Shown here one piece after another: positions 49,606 to 58,609 of a stretch of DNA of 64,000 nucleotides. The DNA is from Sinorhizobium fredii USDA 205 (GTDB lineage: Bacteria > Pseudomonadota > Alphaproteobacteria > Rhizobiales > Rhizobiaceae). The position numbers were made by a program, and so were the translations under genes. Location: the NCBI RefSeq assembly GCF_001461695.1, contig NZ_AUTC01000085.1:19646-83645 (forward strand), read 5' to 3'. The notes beneath the pieces are model-generated. The model searched no databases and had not been told where the DNA came from. It saw only the letters and a program-made list of their open reading frames with translations. Positions within the stretch are counted from its first letter, which is position 1. The number at the start of each line of letters is the position of its first letter.

Positions 49606-52600
49606 ATTGAAACTCGAAAATGCTTCGGAAAACGCCAGGGGCGATGAGCGACAGCGGATTGATCGCCAGATTCGGCTGGTTGAAGGGGCCGGTCAGCTTG
49701 AAGGTAATGCCGAGAAGGCCGCGGTCGCGACCATTGCCGAGCAGGACGCCGATCAGCGGCAACTCGCCGAACAATCGGTTGATACCATAGGCCGGCATGA
49801 AGGTCCCGGTCATGTCCATGCGGCCGTTGCTGTCGCGGACCGTGCCCTGGAATGTGGCGCCGACGTCGATGCCGCGCAGCACGCCGCTATCGACCCGGAT
49901 GACGCCACGATCCAACAGAAGTTGGGCGAAGCCACGCTCGAACCGGGCGGTGCTGACGTCGATGTCCCTGCGTACCGCCTGATTGAGGCTACGGCCGTCC
50001 TGGCCGGCCGGCGTCGAGACCATCGACTGCAGCTTCTGTTCGCCGATAAGGGAAAATTTCCGCAGATCCACGGTGCCGCGCCAGGATCTGGCGCCGCGAT
50101 CGCGAAGGCGCAGGTTCAGCAGGCCGCCGCGCATATTGCGATAGATGTCGGTAAAGCGGGCCAGAGCGCCCGCATCGCTCGTCGTCAGCTCCAGCGTGTT
50201 GTCCGGCCCCTCCTTCACCAGCCTGGCGACCACCGCCTGCCCGCTCGCCGTTACCGCCGACAGGTCGATATCGTCGATCTCTTGACCGCGGGCCGAGTGA
50301 GTAAAGCTCACATTGGAGAAGACCTCGCCATTGAAGCCGACGACGCGGTCGAGCCGGGCGCTGATCTTCACATTGCCATCGTCGCCGGCGCCGGCTTCGC
50401 CCTTCGCTCGCGCCAGCGGCAGTCTTATATCCGCAGACGAACCGGTGAGCGCAACCACATGGCGACCCTTCGCCCGCTCGACCGTCACGGCGAAATCATC
50501 GCCGCTCGCCAGGCGCACGTCGTGCAAACGGGCCGAGGCGAGGCCGTCGTCGTCGACGCGTAGATCGCCGGCCGCGCCGAACCCATCGCCCTGGATGCGG
50601 AAGTCGTCTATCTCCGTGAGGGCGTCGCTTTTCTTCACCGTGAACTCGGCATTGGCCGCAATGCCGGCGCCTTTGTTCCAGCCGATCCACGGCAGCGACA
50701 GAACCGCCTTGCCGAGATCAGCCTTCACAGACTGGCTGCCGTCATCCGAAAGGGACACCTCCACGCCGACCGGTCCGCTGACGATCCCGGACAAGGCAGG
50801 AGCGATCTTGCGACGCGCCGCGTCGTCGAGAGTCCCGGAAATCTCGCGCGTCCGCTTCACATCCGCCTTGGCATCCACCGGCTCGGTCAGCGCGATGCGC
50901 ATTTCTGCGCCGTCGATCAGGGCATCGGCGTCAAGAACCGCCTGGGTGTTGTCGATCCGCATCCTTCCCGACAGATCCGCGACCGCGCGACCGGAAACCG
51001 GCCGGTTTATCGACACCTTCTGCAACTCCATTTCCGCTTGCCACAAGGGTGGCGGCGGTTTCTGGTTGGAGATCAGTCCGAAGCGGGCGCCAACCAAAGC
51101 GGTCATGGGTCCGGTGAAATCCTCCGGTACGAAAGGCGTTTTCTGCAGCGCCCGGATCGGCTTGTAGCTGACGAGTTCGGCAATCGAGTCGGCCTCTCCG
51201 CCGACCTCGATCTTCATCTCCGCCATCAGCGGCTTGCTGTAGACATCGGGAATGACGAAGTTGCCGCCGTTCAGAGCTACGCTGCGACCGGAGGGGAAAA
51301 AGGCCGCGCCCCCGCGAACCTCGACGGTCATGCGCTCGCCACTCAATTCGAAATGCCCAGCAGTATCGCGTAGCGGCGGAATCTCGCCGGCGATGTTGAT
51401 GCGCGTGTCGTCGATGGCAAAGTTGATATTGAGCTCGTCTTCGTTGAGCTTCAATTCGCCACCGCTGTTGGCAATTCTCCCCTCCGGGATCGAGACCTCT
51501 ATTCGCGCATCCGTCACCGTACCGCCGAAGAGATTGCCGATCGCCCATCGCCGGGCGCCCTTGGCGACCCACCAGGGCCACAATTGCTTGACCGCGGCGG
51601 GTTGCATGCGGTCGCTCACCGCAGCGAAATTGATCTGCGGCGACGTGTTGCCGAAGGCGACGGCGAGCGAACCCGCCATGGTCCCGAGCGGGCTCGATAT
51701 CGCCAGCTGGTCGAAGATCAGCCGATGGCTATCGGTCTCGAATCGGCCATTCACCTTGGCGTCGAAGGAAAGCGGCCGCTCCTGCATGTCTTCGGGATCG
51801 GAGCTCGCGTCTTTCAGGAGCAGATCGACCGCAAAGCCCTTCTGGCTTCCATCGGAGACCTTGTCGAGGTCGATCAAGGCACCGGTGAAGGGAAAGTTCG
51901 AGCGCCCGATCTTGACCGCTGACGGCAATATCTCCACCGAAGCCCGCTCAAAATCGTAAGAAACGTTGAATTCCGACGGTCTGAGCGCGGAGACCAGCCC
52001 TCCGGCGTGAAATGCTCCTGCAGATGTCCTGACGCCGACTGCCAAAGCGGGCTTCGTGCCCTCCGCAGCACGCGTCGCCCGGAGGCTGACCTCGGCGCCA
52101 GCGTCGATCCCGAAGGCCTCCTCGCTGTCCGATTTGCCGTGGTACAGGAACGGCGAAAGCGGCAGGGATCTAAACACGGCCTCGATGCCGCCGATGCTGT
52201 CGCCTGGCCCGAAGGCTCTGGCCTCGAGCTGCGCTTCCTTGCCGTCGATGGCAATGGAGCCGTCGACCTGAATGGAGCCATCGGCATCCCGGCTGAAAGC
52301 CAGCATCCTCACATCGACCGGAACGATCCGCCCGCGGGCCCCCGTAACCGACAGCGAGAGATCCGAAAGTTGAACGGTCCTTGTGGCACTTCGCGCCGTC
52401 AACCGCGACATCGCATCGATATGCGTGAACAGTTTTTCGAGCGCCGTGCCGGTGTCGGCGATACGAACCGCCGTCAGGTCGATCGGCTCGCCACGCGGCA
52501 AGAGCCTGGTATCGAGTTCGCCGCCTTCCGCTTCCAGCCGCGACACGGCGATGCGGCCGGTCATCAGGGCAAAGGGATCGAGCGCGATAGAGACGGCCGC

Positions 52601-52990
52601 CAACTTGGCAACGGGGCGCCCGGAGGCGGTGTCGTTCAGCGTGACGCCGCGCGCCTTGAGCGCGAGCGCGCCGCGAGCGGTGACGCGGACCACGGTGCTT
52701 TCGACGTCGGCGTTGTAGTTGGCGCCAAGGGCAGTGTTGAGCGCCGCGCGGGCGCGGGCGTTCAAGGGACCGTCAACGAGGCCGCTTTCGATGACCGCGA
52801 TGAGCGTGGCAACGATGACAAAGGCCACAAGTGAGCAGCAAAGCAGAATTTTGCCAAGCAGACGCAAGGCGCCTCCGGACAGGGGCGTGTGCACGATGAC
52901 CGGATCATGGGCCTGGGCCGAGGGCAGCGCGTCCAGCGCGACGATATCTTCCTTGCGAAAGCAAACCCTTTCGCCGCGGATATCACTCAT
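49604..52990 (-). CDS. AsmA/YhdP-like large envelope protein (DUF3971 type)
   Basis: 1128 residues. A cytoplasmic N-terminus of about 45 residues, one membrane anchor (LGKILLCCSLVAFVIVATLI, near 45-65), then a long periplasmic part of repeated beta strands. The C-terminal region has the AsmA-like pattern (TGTFMPAYGINRLFGELPLI and GITFKLTGPFNQPNLAINPL). Proteins of this kind form bridge-like grooves that move phospholipids between inner and outer membrane in Gram-negative bacteria; the role here is inferred from family. Family-typical length. Single gene, convergent with tyrS. Confidence 0.85.
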   Translation of the reverse strand: MSDIRGERVCFRKEDIVALDALPSAQAHDPVIVHTPLSGGALRLLGKILLCCSLVAFVIVATLIAVIESGLVDGPLNARARAALNTALGANYNADVESTVVRVTARGALALKARGVTLNDTASGRPVAKLAAVSIALDPFALMTGRIAVSRLEAEGGELDTRLLPRGEPIDLTAVRIADTGTALEKLFTHIDAMSRLTARSATRTVQLSDLSLSVTGARGRIVPVDVRMLAFSRDADGSIQVDGSIAIDGKEAQLEARAFGPGDSIGGIEAVFRSLPLSPFLYHGKSDSEEAFGIDAGAEVSLRATRAAEGTKPALAVGVRTSAGAFHAGGLVSALRPSEFNVSYDFERASVEILPSAVKIGRSNFPFTGALIDLDKVSDGSQKGFAVDLLLKDASSDPEDMQERPLSFDAKVNGRFETDSHRLIFDQLAISSPLGTMAGSLAVAFGNTSPQINFAAVSDRMQPAAVKQLWPWWVAKGARRWAIGNLFGGTVTDARIEVSIPEGRIANSGGELKLNEDELNINFAIDDTRINIAGEIPPLRDTAGHFELSGERMTVEVRGGAAFFPSGRSVALNGGNFVIPDVYSKPLMAEMKIEVGGEADSIAELVSYKPIRALQKTPFVPEDFTGPMTALVGARFGLISNQKPPPPLWQAEMELQKVSINRPVSGRAVADLSGRMRIDNTQAVLDADALIDGAEMRIALTEPVDAKADVKRTREISGTLDDAARRKIAPALSGIVSGPVGVEVSLSDDGSQSVKADLGKAVLSLPWIGWNKGAGIAANAEFTVKKSDALTEIDDFRIQGDGFGAAGDLRVDDDGLASARLHDVRLASGDDFAVTVERAKGRHVVALTGSSADIRLPLARAKGEAGAGDDGNVKISARLDRVVGFNGEVFSNVSFTHSARGQEIDDIDLSAVTASGQAVVARLVKEGPDNTLELTTSDAGALARFTDIYRNMRGGLLNLRLRDRGARSWRGTVDLRKFSLIGEQKLQSMVSTPAGQDGRSLNQAVRRDIDVSTARFERGFAQLLLDRGVIRVDSGVLRGIDVGATFQGTVRDSNGRMDMTGTFMPAYGINRLFGELPLIGVLLGNGRDRGLLGITFKLTGPFNQPNLAINPLSLIAPGVFRSIFEFQ

Positions 52991-53409
52991 CGGCGCGGGA
53001 TTCCTCCACCTGCTTGCTGCATTGCATTCTTCCTGTCCGGATCGCCATCATGCGCGCCGGATCGTTGCCATCCTGTAGATCACAAATCGCCGAACCAAGT
53101 CACCACGCTTCGCTGTGGTTGCTGTGGAAAGCGCGCGACAGCCTACTGCAGGTGCTCCCAGATCGGCATCGACCTGAGAATAAAAACATGCAGCAATTGA
53201 AAGCACGACAGCGCCTCTGTGCGTCTGAAAGACCCGTGGTGCCGGAGTGCCCTCTGTCTTGCGACGTGGCATTTCATCATGGCTCTTAGCCATGAAAGCC
53301 GTCGGGTAGCTGTCAAAGCAGCCACAAACCTGCTGGACGGACCGCGACGATCTTGGGTATCCCCTATGTGCGAAATGTCGATAAAACTTGGCGTAAGAAA
53401 GGCTTAATC
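52991..53409. other. Gap between the AsmA/YhdP-like gene and bcp
   Basis: A 419-base divergent region. Contains a short imperfect repeat (CATGGC/GCCATG around 53278-53294) and the upstream region of bcp with AAAGG before its ATG. No RNA gene, terminator or convincing small protein was found. Confidence 0.4.
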
Positions 53410-53886
53410 ATGGCACCATTGCGACCCGGCGATCCCGCCCCGGATTTCGAACTCGCTCGCGACGGCGGCGGCTCGATTTCACTGTCTGCTCTTCGCGGCA
53501 AGCCGGTGGTGTTGTTCTTCTATCCCAAGGACGACACCAAGACCTGCACCGTGGAAGCAATTTCCTTCTCAAGCCTCTCGGACGAATTCACCTCGGCCGG
53601 TGTGGCGCTGGTCGGCATCTCGCCCGACTCGGTCAAGAGCCATGACCGCTTCGCCAGGAAGCACGACCTCACCGTCGTGCTCGCGGCAGACGAGGACAAG
53701 ACGGTCGTCAACGCCTATGGCGTCTGGGCGGAAAAGAGCATGTATGGGCGCAAATACATGGGTGTCGAACGCACCACCTTCCTCATAGATCCAGATGGCA
53801 TCGTCAATCGGATCTGGGAAAAGGTCAAAGTGGCGGGGCACGCGGAGGAGGTTCTCGCTGCGGCGAAAACTCTCCGCACCGATTGA
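53410..53886 (+). CDS. bcp: Peroxiredoxin, Bcp/PrxQ type
   Basis: Thiol peroxidase reducing H2O2 and organic hydroperoxides in the cytoplasm. 158 residues with the AhpC/TSA fold: PVVLFFYPKDDTKTCTVEA, where the only Cys in the protein (residue 46) is the peroxidatic one. The second (resolving) Cys found five residues later in E. coli Bcp is absent, so it should work as a 1-Cys enzyme. PxxxTxxC is kept. Start at 53410 rather than 53353. The stop overlaps the TTG start of the DUF455 gene. Confidence 0.92.
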   Translation: MAPLRPGDPAPDFELARDGGGSISLSALRGKPVVLFFYPKDDTKTCTVEAISFSSLSDEFTSAGVALVGISPDSVKSHDRFARKHDLTVVLAADEDKTVVNAYGVWAEKSMYGRKYMGVERTTFLIDPDGIVNRIWEKVKVAGHAEEVLAAAKTLRTD

Positions 53887-54719
53887 GCGAAAGGCCCGTG
53901 CTCCCGCAATTCCACAGCCTTCGCGGCGCTTCCGTCGAAGCGATCCGCGCCAGCGACCTAGCGGTCAAAACCGAGCTCGCGCAGGAGGCTGCGCGCCGTT
54001 GGCAGGCGCGAACGCTCTCCTTGCGCTCGCCGCTCGATCGGCCCGTTCCGGAACGGCCAGGCAGGCCGGAAAGGCCAATTCTCACGCCGCCGACGCAGGT
54101 CAAGCGGCGATCCCTCGGTTCCTTGAAGGGCCGAATCGCGCTGCTTCATGCCATTGCCCATATCGAATTGAATGCCGTCGATCTCGCACTCGACATCGTC
54201 GCTCGCTTCGCCACGGAGCCAGTGCCGCAATCCTTTTTCGACGGATGGATGCAGGTCGCTTTCGAGGAGGCCAAGCATTTTCGGCTGGTGCGGCAAAGGC
54301 TTAACGATCTCGGCGCCGACTATGGCGACCTGCCGGCCCATGACGGTCTGTGGCAGGCCGCGCACGACACGCGCAACGATCTGACCGCCCGGCTTGCCGT
54401 GGTGCCGCTCATCCTAGAGGCGCGCGGCCTAGACGTCACGCCGGCCCTTCAGGCGAAGATGCGCGAGACCGGCGACGATGAAAGTGCTGCCGTTCTCGAC
54501 GTCATCTATGAAGACGAGAAGGGTCACGTCGCCGTTGGAGCAAAGTGGTTCCGCTTCCTGTGCGCCCGCCAGAAGAAGGACCCGGCTGCGACCTTCCAGG
54601 CGCTGGTGCGGGCAAACTTCCGCGGGCCGCTGAAAGCGCCCTTCAACGACATCGCGCGGGCCGAAGCCGGCCTGACGCCATCGTTTTACCGGTCGATGAC
54701 CGCTTCCAGAAACATCTGA
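53883..54719 (+). CDS. DUF455 ferritin-like protein
   Basis: 278 residues. The central helices carry HAIAHIELNAVDLALD, FEEAKHF and YEDEKGHVAVG, a pattern of paired E..H ligands expected of a di-iron ferritin-like four-helix bundle. DUF455 proteins have no settled function; the COG places them near tRNA hydroxylase-like enzymes. The TTG start at 53883 overlaps the bcp stop, so bcp and this gene form an operon, compatible with an oxidative-stress role. No N-terminal signal. Confidence 0.85.
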   Translation: MSERPVLPQFHSLRGASVEAIRASDLAVKTELAQEAARRWQARTLSLRSPLDRPVPERPGRPERPILTPPTQVKRRSLGSLKGRIALLHAIAHIELNAVDLALDIVARFATEPVPQSFFDGWMQVAFEEAKHFRLVRQRLNDLGADYGDLPAHDGLWQAAHDTRNDLTARLAVVPLILEARGLDVTPALQAKMRETGDDESAAVLDVIYEDEKGHVAVGAKWFRFLCARQKKDPAATFQALVRANFRGPLKAPFNDIARAEAGLTPSFYRSMTASRNI

Positions 54720-54735
54720 CGGACGGCGCCCCTCA

Positions 54736-54760
54736 CGCTTTATTAACCCTAATAAAGTGT
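54736..54760. repeat. AT-rich palindrome upstream of the M23 peptidase gene
   Basis: CGCTTTATTA-ACCC-TAATAAAGTG: an 11-base arm pair with one mismatch in a GC-rich setting, 50 bases before the peptidase start. TTAACC within it resembles a CtrA half site. It could be an operator or the terminator of the DUF455 gene. Confidence 0.4.
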
Positions 54761-54811
54761 AATCACCTCGGGGCAAATGCAAGTTGGGTCGCATCTGGCG
54801 GGGGTGACGTG

Positions 54812-56149
54812 GTGTCTATTCGTCCGGAAAACCGGAGCTTCGGAAAACGTCGGCAAAGTCACGTCCTGATTCTCGCCAGCGGCGACAGGGTTCGTCACAT
54901 GACGGTCCGTCCGTGGATGGCGGCGGCGGCGGCCTCGCTCGTCGGCGTCTTCGGCATCGGCTATCTCGCCGCGACCAGCTATCTCGTCCTACGCGACGAC
55001 CTGATCGGCGGTACGATCGCCCGCCAGGCGCGCATGCAGCATGAATACGAGGACCGAATCACCGCGCTGCGCGCTCAGGTCGATCGGGTGACGAGCCGAC
55101 AGTTGCTGGACCAGCAGATCGTCGAGGAAAAGGTCGACAAACTCCTGCAGCAGCAGTTGGAGCTTTCTTCACGCAGCGGCAGGCTGGGGACGCTGGCCGA
55201 GAGCGCCGAGCCGGCCACGGCTAGCGGGGACGCGGCCGCATTGCCGGATGCGGAACCTCTCGCCTATAGGAAGCGGGCCGACGCTCAGGACGGTATCCAG
55301 GCGATCGAAGAGATCATGGGCATTGCAGAAGCGAACGCCGGACCGCCGGTGCATGCATCTGCGCTCGGCTATGCGCCGGAAGCGCAGACAAATGGCCCAA
55401 GGGAAACCGTTTCCGATCGGACCGATCGCATCTTTTCAAAAGTCACCCTTTCGCTGAAAGGCATTGAGCGCGATCAACTGGCGCATGTTCGGCAGTTGAC
55501 AAGCAATGCGCAGAGGACCTCTGAAGCGATCAGGACGATCGTCGAGCGCACAGGCTTTGTCTTTCCGGTTCCGAAGACCGCAGACGCTTCCGCGCCTGCC
55601 ATTCCGGCCGACGGAACGGCGATCGGCGGACCTTATGTCGAGCCGCAGAATCAGGATCAGTTCGAACAATCGCTCACCACACTCGACAATGCGCTTGTCG
55701 ACCTGGAAGAGACCCGCGACGCTGCCCGGAAACTTCCCCTCGAAAGTCCGGCGCCCGCAAGTGACGTCACGAGCAGCTTCGGAAATCGGCTGGATCCCTT
55801 TCTGGGGCGATTGGCGCTGCATGCCGGAATCGACTTCCGCGCTGCGACCGGCACACGCATTCGCGCGACCGCGGCGGGAACCGTGACGACGGCGGGGCCG
55901 GCGGGCGGATACGGCAACATGATCGAGATCGACCACGGAAACGGTGTCTCGACGCGCTATGCGCATCTCGCCGTTGTCCTCGTACATGTCGGTGAGCGCG
56001 TCGAGGCCGATCAGGCAATCGCCCAATCCGGAAGCACTGGTCGGTCGACAGGCCCCCATCTGCATTATGAAGTTCGCCTGGGAGGGCTGGCGGTGGATCC
56101 GATGCGATTCCTGCGCGCCCGTGCAAAGCTCGCCGGCTATATGAACTGA
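54812..56149 (+). CDS. M23 family metallopeptidase (LytM domain), membrane-anchored
   Basis: 445 residues. One N-terminal transmembrane segment (WMAAAAASLVGVFGIGYLAA, near residue 37), a long coiled coil (residues about 70-130, YEDRITALRAQVDRVTSRQL), a linker, and a C-terminal LytM/M23 domain with the zinc ligands LHAGIDF (HxxxD) and HLHYE. Such enzymes cut peptidoglycan cross-links or activate amidases during growth and division. The start is one of two adjacent GTG codons (54809, 54812); no better ATG exists. The frame is open upstream through the DUF455 gene, which is a shadow. Confidence 0.88.
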   Translation: MSIRPENRSFGKRRQSHVLILASGDRVRHMTVRPWMAAAAASLVGVFGIGYLAATSYLVLRDDLIGGTIARQARMQHEYEDRITALRAQVDRVTSRQLLDQQIVEEKVDKLLQQQLELSSRSGRLGTLAESAEPATASGDAAALPDAEPLAYRKRADAQDGIQAIEEIMGIAEANAGPPVHASALGYAPEAQTNGPRETVSDRTDRIFSKVTLSLKGIERDQLAHVRQLTSNAQRTSEAIRTIVERTGFVFPVPKTADASAPAIPADGTAIGGPYVEPQNQDQFEQSLTTLDNALVDLEETRDAARKLPLESPAPASDVTSSFGNRLDPFLGRLALHAGIDFRAATGTRIRATAAGTVTTAGPAGGYGNMIEIDHGNGVSTRYAHLAVVLVHVGERVEADQAIAQSGSTGRSTGPHLHYEVRLGGLAVDPMRFLRARAKLAGYMN

Positions 56150-56244
56150 CGCATCAACATCCTCTCTATCCAACGCCCGCAGTTGACACGAAAAGCGATA
56201 GATTCGCAGTCATTTACCGTGCGAAGCGTCAACGTGCTGGATTT

Positions 56245-56273
56245 CTTGACTTTCGGCGCCTTTCGTCTTAAGA
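56245..56273 (+). promoter_or_regulatory. Promoter-like sequence of the helicase gene
   Basis: CTTGAC (56245-56250), a 17-base spacer and TTAAGA (56268-56273) match the rhizobial housekeeping pattern well. The predicted transcript has a leader of about 70 bases before the TTG start. Confidence 0.5.
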
Positions 56274-56347
56274 GCGCCGCCACAGGATGGTGATTTTCCA
56301 TCGATCGATCAGTGTTCTAATGAACCGGAACGGAAACAGATTCCCCT

Positions 56348-57853
56348 TTGACCAATTTTGCTGACCTTGGCCTGAGCCAAAAAGTTCTCTCCGCTGTTAC
56401 CGACGCGGGCTATGCAACGCCGACACCGATCCAAGCAGGCGCCATTCCGCCGGCCCTTCAGCGCCGTGACATCCTGGGTATCGCGCAGACCGGCACGGGC
56501 AAGACGGCATCCTTCGTTCTGCCGATGTTGACGCTGCTGGAAAAGGGCCGTGCGCGTGCACGCATGCCGCGCACCTTGATCCTGGAGCCGACCCGCGAGC
56601 TTGCGGCGCAGGTGGCGGAGAACTTCGACAAGTACGGCAAGAATCACAAGCTCAACATCGCGCTTTTGATCGGCGGCGTTTCCTTCGATGAGCAGGACCG
56701 CAAACTCGAGCGCGGCGCCGATGTTCTGATCTGCACGCCCGGACGCCTGCTCGATCATTTCGAGCGCGGCAAGCTCCTGATGAGCGGGGTGGAGATCCTC
56801 GTCATCGACGAAGCCGACCGCATGCTCGACATGGGCTTCATTCCGGATATCGAGCGGATCGCCAAGCTCATTCCCTTCACCCGGCAGACGTTGTTCTTCT
56901 CGGCAACCATGCCGCCGGAAATCCAGAAGCTCGCCGACCGGTTCCTGCAGAACCCTGAGCGGGTGGAAGTCGCCCGCCCCGCCTCGACGGCAATTACCGT
57001 GACGCAGCGCTTCGTCGCCGCGCACGGAAAGGACTACGAAAAGCGCGCCGTGCTGCGGGATCTCATCCGCGCCCAGGGCGAACTCAAGAACGCGATCATC
57101 TTCTGCAACCGCAAGAAGGACGTCGCCGAGCTCTTCCGCTCGCTCGACCGCCATGGCTTCTCGGTCGGTGCGCTGCACGGCGACATGGACCAGCGCTCGC
57201 GCATGGCGATGCTGGCCAACTTCAAGGACGGCAATATCCAGCTGCTCGTTGCTTCGGATGTCGCGGCGCGCGGGCTCGACATTCCGGACGTCAGCCACGT
57301 CTTCAATTTCGATGTGCCGATCCATGCGGAAGACTATGTGCACCGCATTGGCCGTACCGGCAGGGCCGGCCGTTCCGGTGCTTCCTTCACGATTGTGACG
57401 AAACGCGACATGAAGTTCTCGGATGCCATCGAGAAGCTGATCGGCCAGACGGTCGAGTGGCACAACGGCGATCTTTCGCAACTGCCCGAGCCGATGGAAA
57501 GCCATGACAGCCGCCGCGAGCGCGGCCGCGATGGCCGCAAGGATCGCAAAAAAGATGTGGAACGCTCCGGTCGGGCGCGCGGCGATCATAAATCCGATGC
57601 TGCCCGTATCGATAATGTGACCGAATTCGAACCAGTCGCAGAAAGGGCAGAGGCCGTGAAACCGGAACGTAGCGCCGACAATAAACAGAGCCATGCGAGC
57701 CGCAACGATCGCCTCGGCCGGGCGCAGAACGCCGCCAATGACGACAATCGCGACCGTCGCCACCGCAATCGTCGCGATCATGACGATGGCCCGACGCCGG
57801 TCGGCTTCGGAGACGAGATCCCGGCGTTCATGCTGATCGTCGGCAAAGCCTGA
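56348..57853 (+). CDS. rhlE: DEAD-box RNA helicase, RhlE type
   Basis: 501-residue ATP-dependent RNA helicase. Motifs in order: Q motif (FADLGLS, PTPIQ), I AQTGTGKT, Ia PTRELAAQ, II DEAD (VIDEADRMLDMGF), III SAT, IV IIFCNRK, V ASDVAARGLDIPDV, VI HRIGRTGRAGRSG. After residue about 370 comes a basic, Arg/Asp-rich disordered tail of some 110 residues (SRRERGRDGRKDRKKD), ending with a short hydrophobic piece EIPAFMLIVGKA. TTG start: no ATG fits the conserved N-terminus. A CTTGAC-N17-TTAAGA promoter lies upstream. Confidence 0.92.
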   Translation: MTNFADLGLSQKVLSAVTDAGYATPTPIQAGAIPPALQRRDILGIAQTGTGKTASFVLPMLTLLEKGRARARMPRTLILEPTRELAAQVAENFDKYGKNHKLNIALLIGGVSFDEQDRKLERGADVLICTPGRLLDHFERGKLLMSGVEILVIDEADRMLDMGFIPDIERIAKLIPFTRQTLFFSATMPPEIQKLADRFLQNPERVEVARPASTAITVTQRFVAAHGKDYEKRAVLRDLIRAQGELKNAIIFCNRKKDVAELFRSLDRHGFSVGALHGDMDQRSRMAMLANFKDGNIQLLVASDVAARGLDIPDVSHVFNFDVPIHAEDYVHRIGRTGRAGRSGASFTIVTKRDMKFSDAIEKLIGQTVEWHNGDLSQLPEPMESHDSRRERGRDGRKDRKKDVERSGRARGDHKSDAARIDNVTEFEPVAERAEAVKPERSADNKQSHASRNDRLGRAQNAANDDNRDRRHRNRRDHDDGPTPVGFGDEIPAFMLIVGKA

Positions 57854-57863
57854 CAGCCGGCCA

Positions 57864-58271
57864 ATGGCCTTCCCGGGCATCGATTTTCCCGGCCTCGGCT
57901 GCGGGCTTGCAATCCTGCGGGACGGCAAGATTCTTCTCTGCCGGCGCCTGAAGGCACCGGAGGCCGGCCACTGGAGCATCGTCGGCGGCAAGGTCGACCA
58001 TATGGAGCGTGCGGAGGATGCCGCTCGCCGGGAGGCGGAAGAGGAAAGCGGCCTCTCGATCCATTCGACGCGGTTTCTTTGCATCAGCGAGCAGAGGATC
58101 GAGGCCGACCGCCAGCACTGGATCTCACTGATCTATGCTACCGATGATTTTTCAGGCGAAGCGCGCCTAACCGAACCGGACAAGCTTTCCGATATTGGCT
58201 GGTTCGATCTTACCGCCCTGCCCCAGCCACTATCCCGCTTCGCGGCGGACGCCGTGCGCGCGCTAGGTTAA
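57864..58271 (+). CDS. NUDIX hydrolase
   Basis: 135 residues. The Nudix box is complete: GKVDHMERAEDAARREAEEESG fits G-x5-E-x7-REUxEExG, with the catalytic Glu residues present. Hydrolyses nucleoside diphosphates linked to another moiety; the substrate is unknown, MutT-like sanitising or ADP-ribose-type roles being possible. It begins 10 bases after the helicase stop, likely in one transcript with it. Convergent with the TfoX-N gene. Confidence 0.9.
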   Translation: MAFPGIDFPGLGCGLAILRDGKILLCRRLKAPEAGHWSIVGGKVDHMERAEDAARREAEEESGLSIHSTRFLCISEQRIEADRQHWISLIYATDDFSGEARLTEPDKLSDIGWFDLTALPQPLSRFAADAVRALG

Positions 58272-58287
58272 GCCAGCCTCGGCGCAC

Positions 58288-58605
58288 TCATTTCTTCGTC
58301 CTGCGCGCGGCTGAATACGCCAACTTCACCCAGCGGGCCATCTCATCCGGATCGTCGTAGGCCGAATCAGGGATGCTCCAATAGGGCATTTTGACGGGCT
58401 TGCCCTTGCCGTCGTAAGCCCATTGCCGGGCGCCGGCCCCCTCGAGTTCCGCAGCCGTTTCAGAGTCGCCTTTCAGAAGGATCTCCCCGCCGACCTCGAC
58501 GGCGAGAATGACGCCTTCGCAATAGATGCCCTTGCCTCCGAACATGCGGCGAATGCTGATCGGCCCCAGTGTCTCGAACATTTCCTCGATCGCGGCATTG
58601 TCCAT
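58288..58605 (-). CDS. TfoX/Sxy N-terminal domain protein
   Basis: 105 residues: MFETLGPISIRRMFGGKGIYCEGVI is the signature opening of the TfoX-N fold, followed by LKGDSE and WVKLAYSAARR at the end. In gamma-proteobacteria TfoX controls competence, but the stand-alone N-terminal domain in rhizobia has no proven function. Last gene of the leftward maturation cluster, 4 bases after the molybdopterin/nucleotidyltransferase fusion. Confidence 0.85.
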   Translation of the reverse strand: MDNAAIEEMFETLGPISIRRMFGGKGIYCEGVILAVEVGGEILLKGDSETAAELEGAGARQWAYDGKGKPVKMPYWSIPDSAYDDPDEMARWVKLAYSAARRTKK

Positions 58606-58609
58606 CGTC

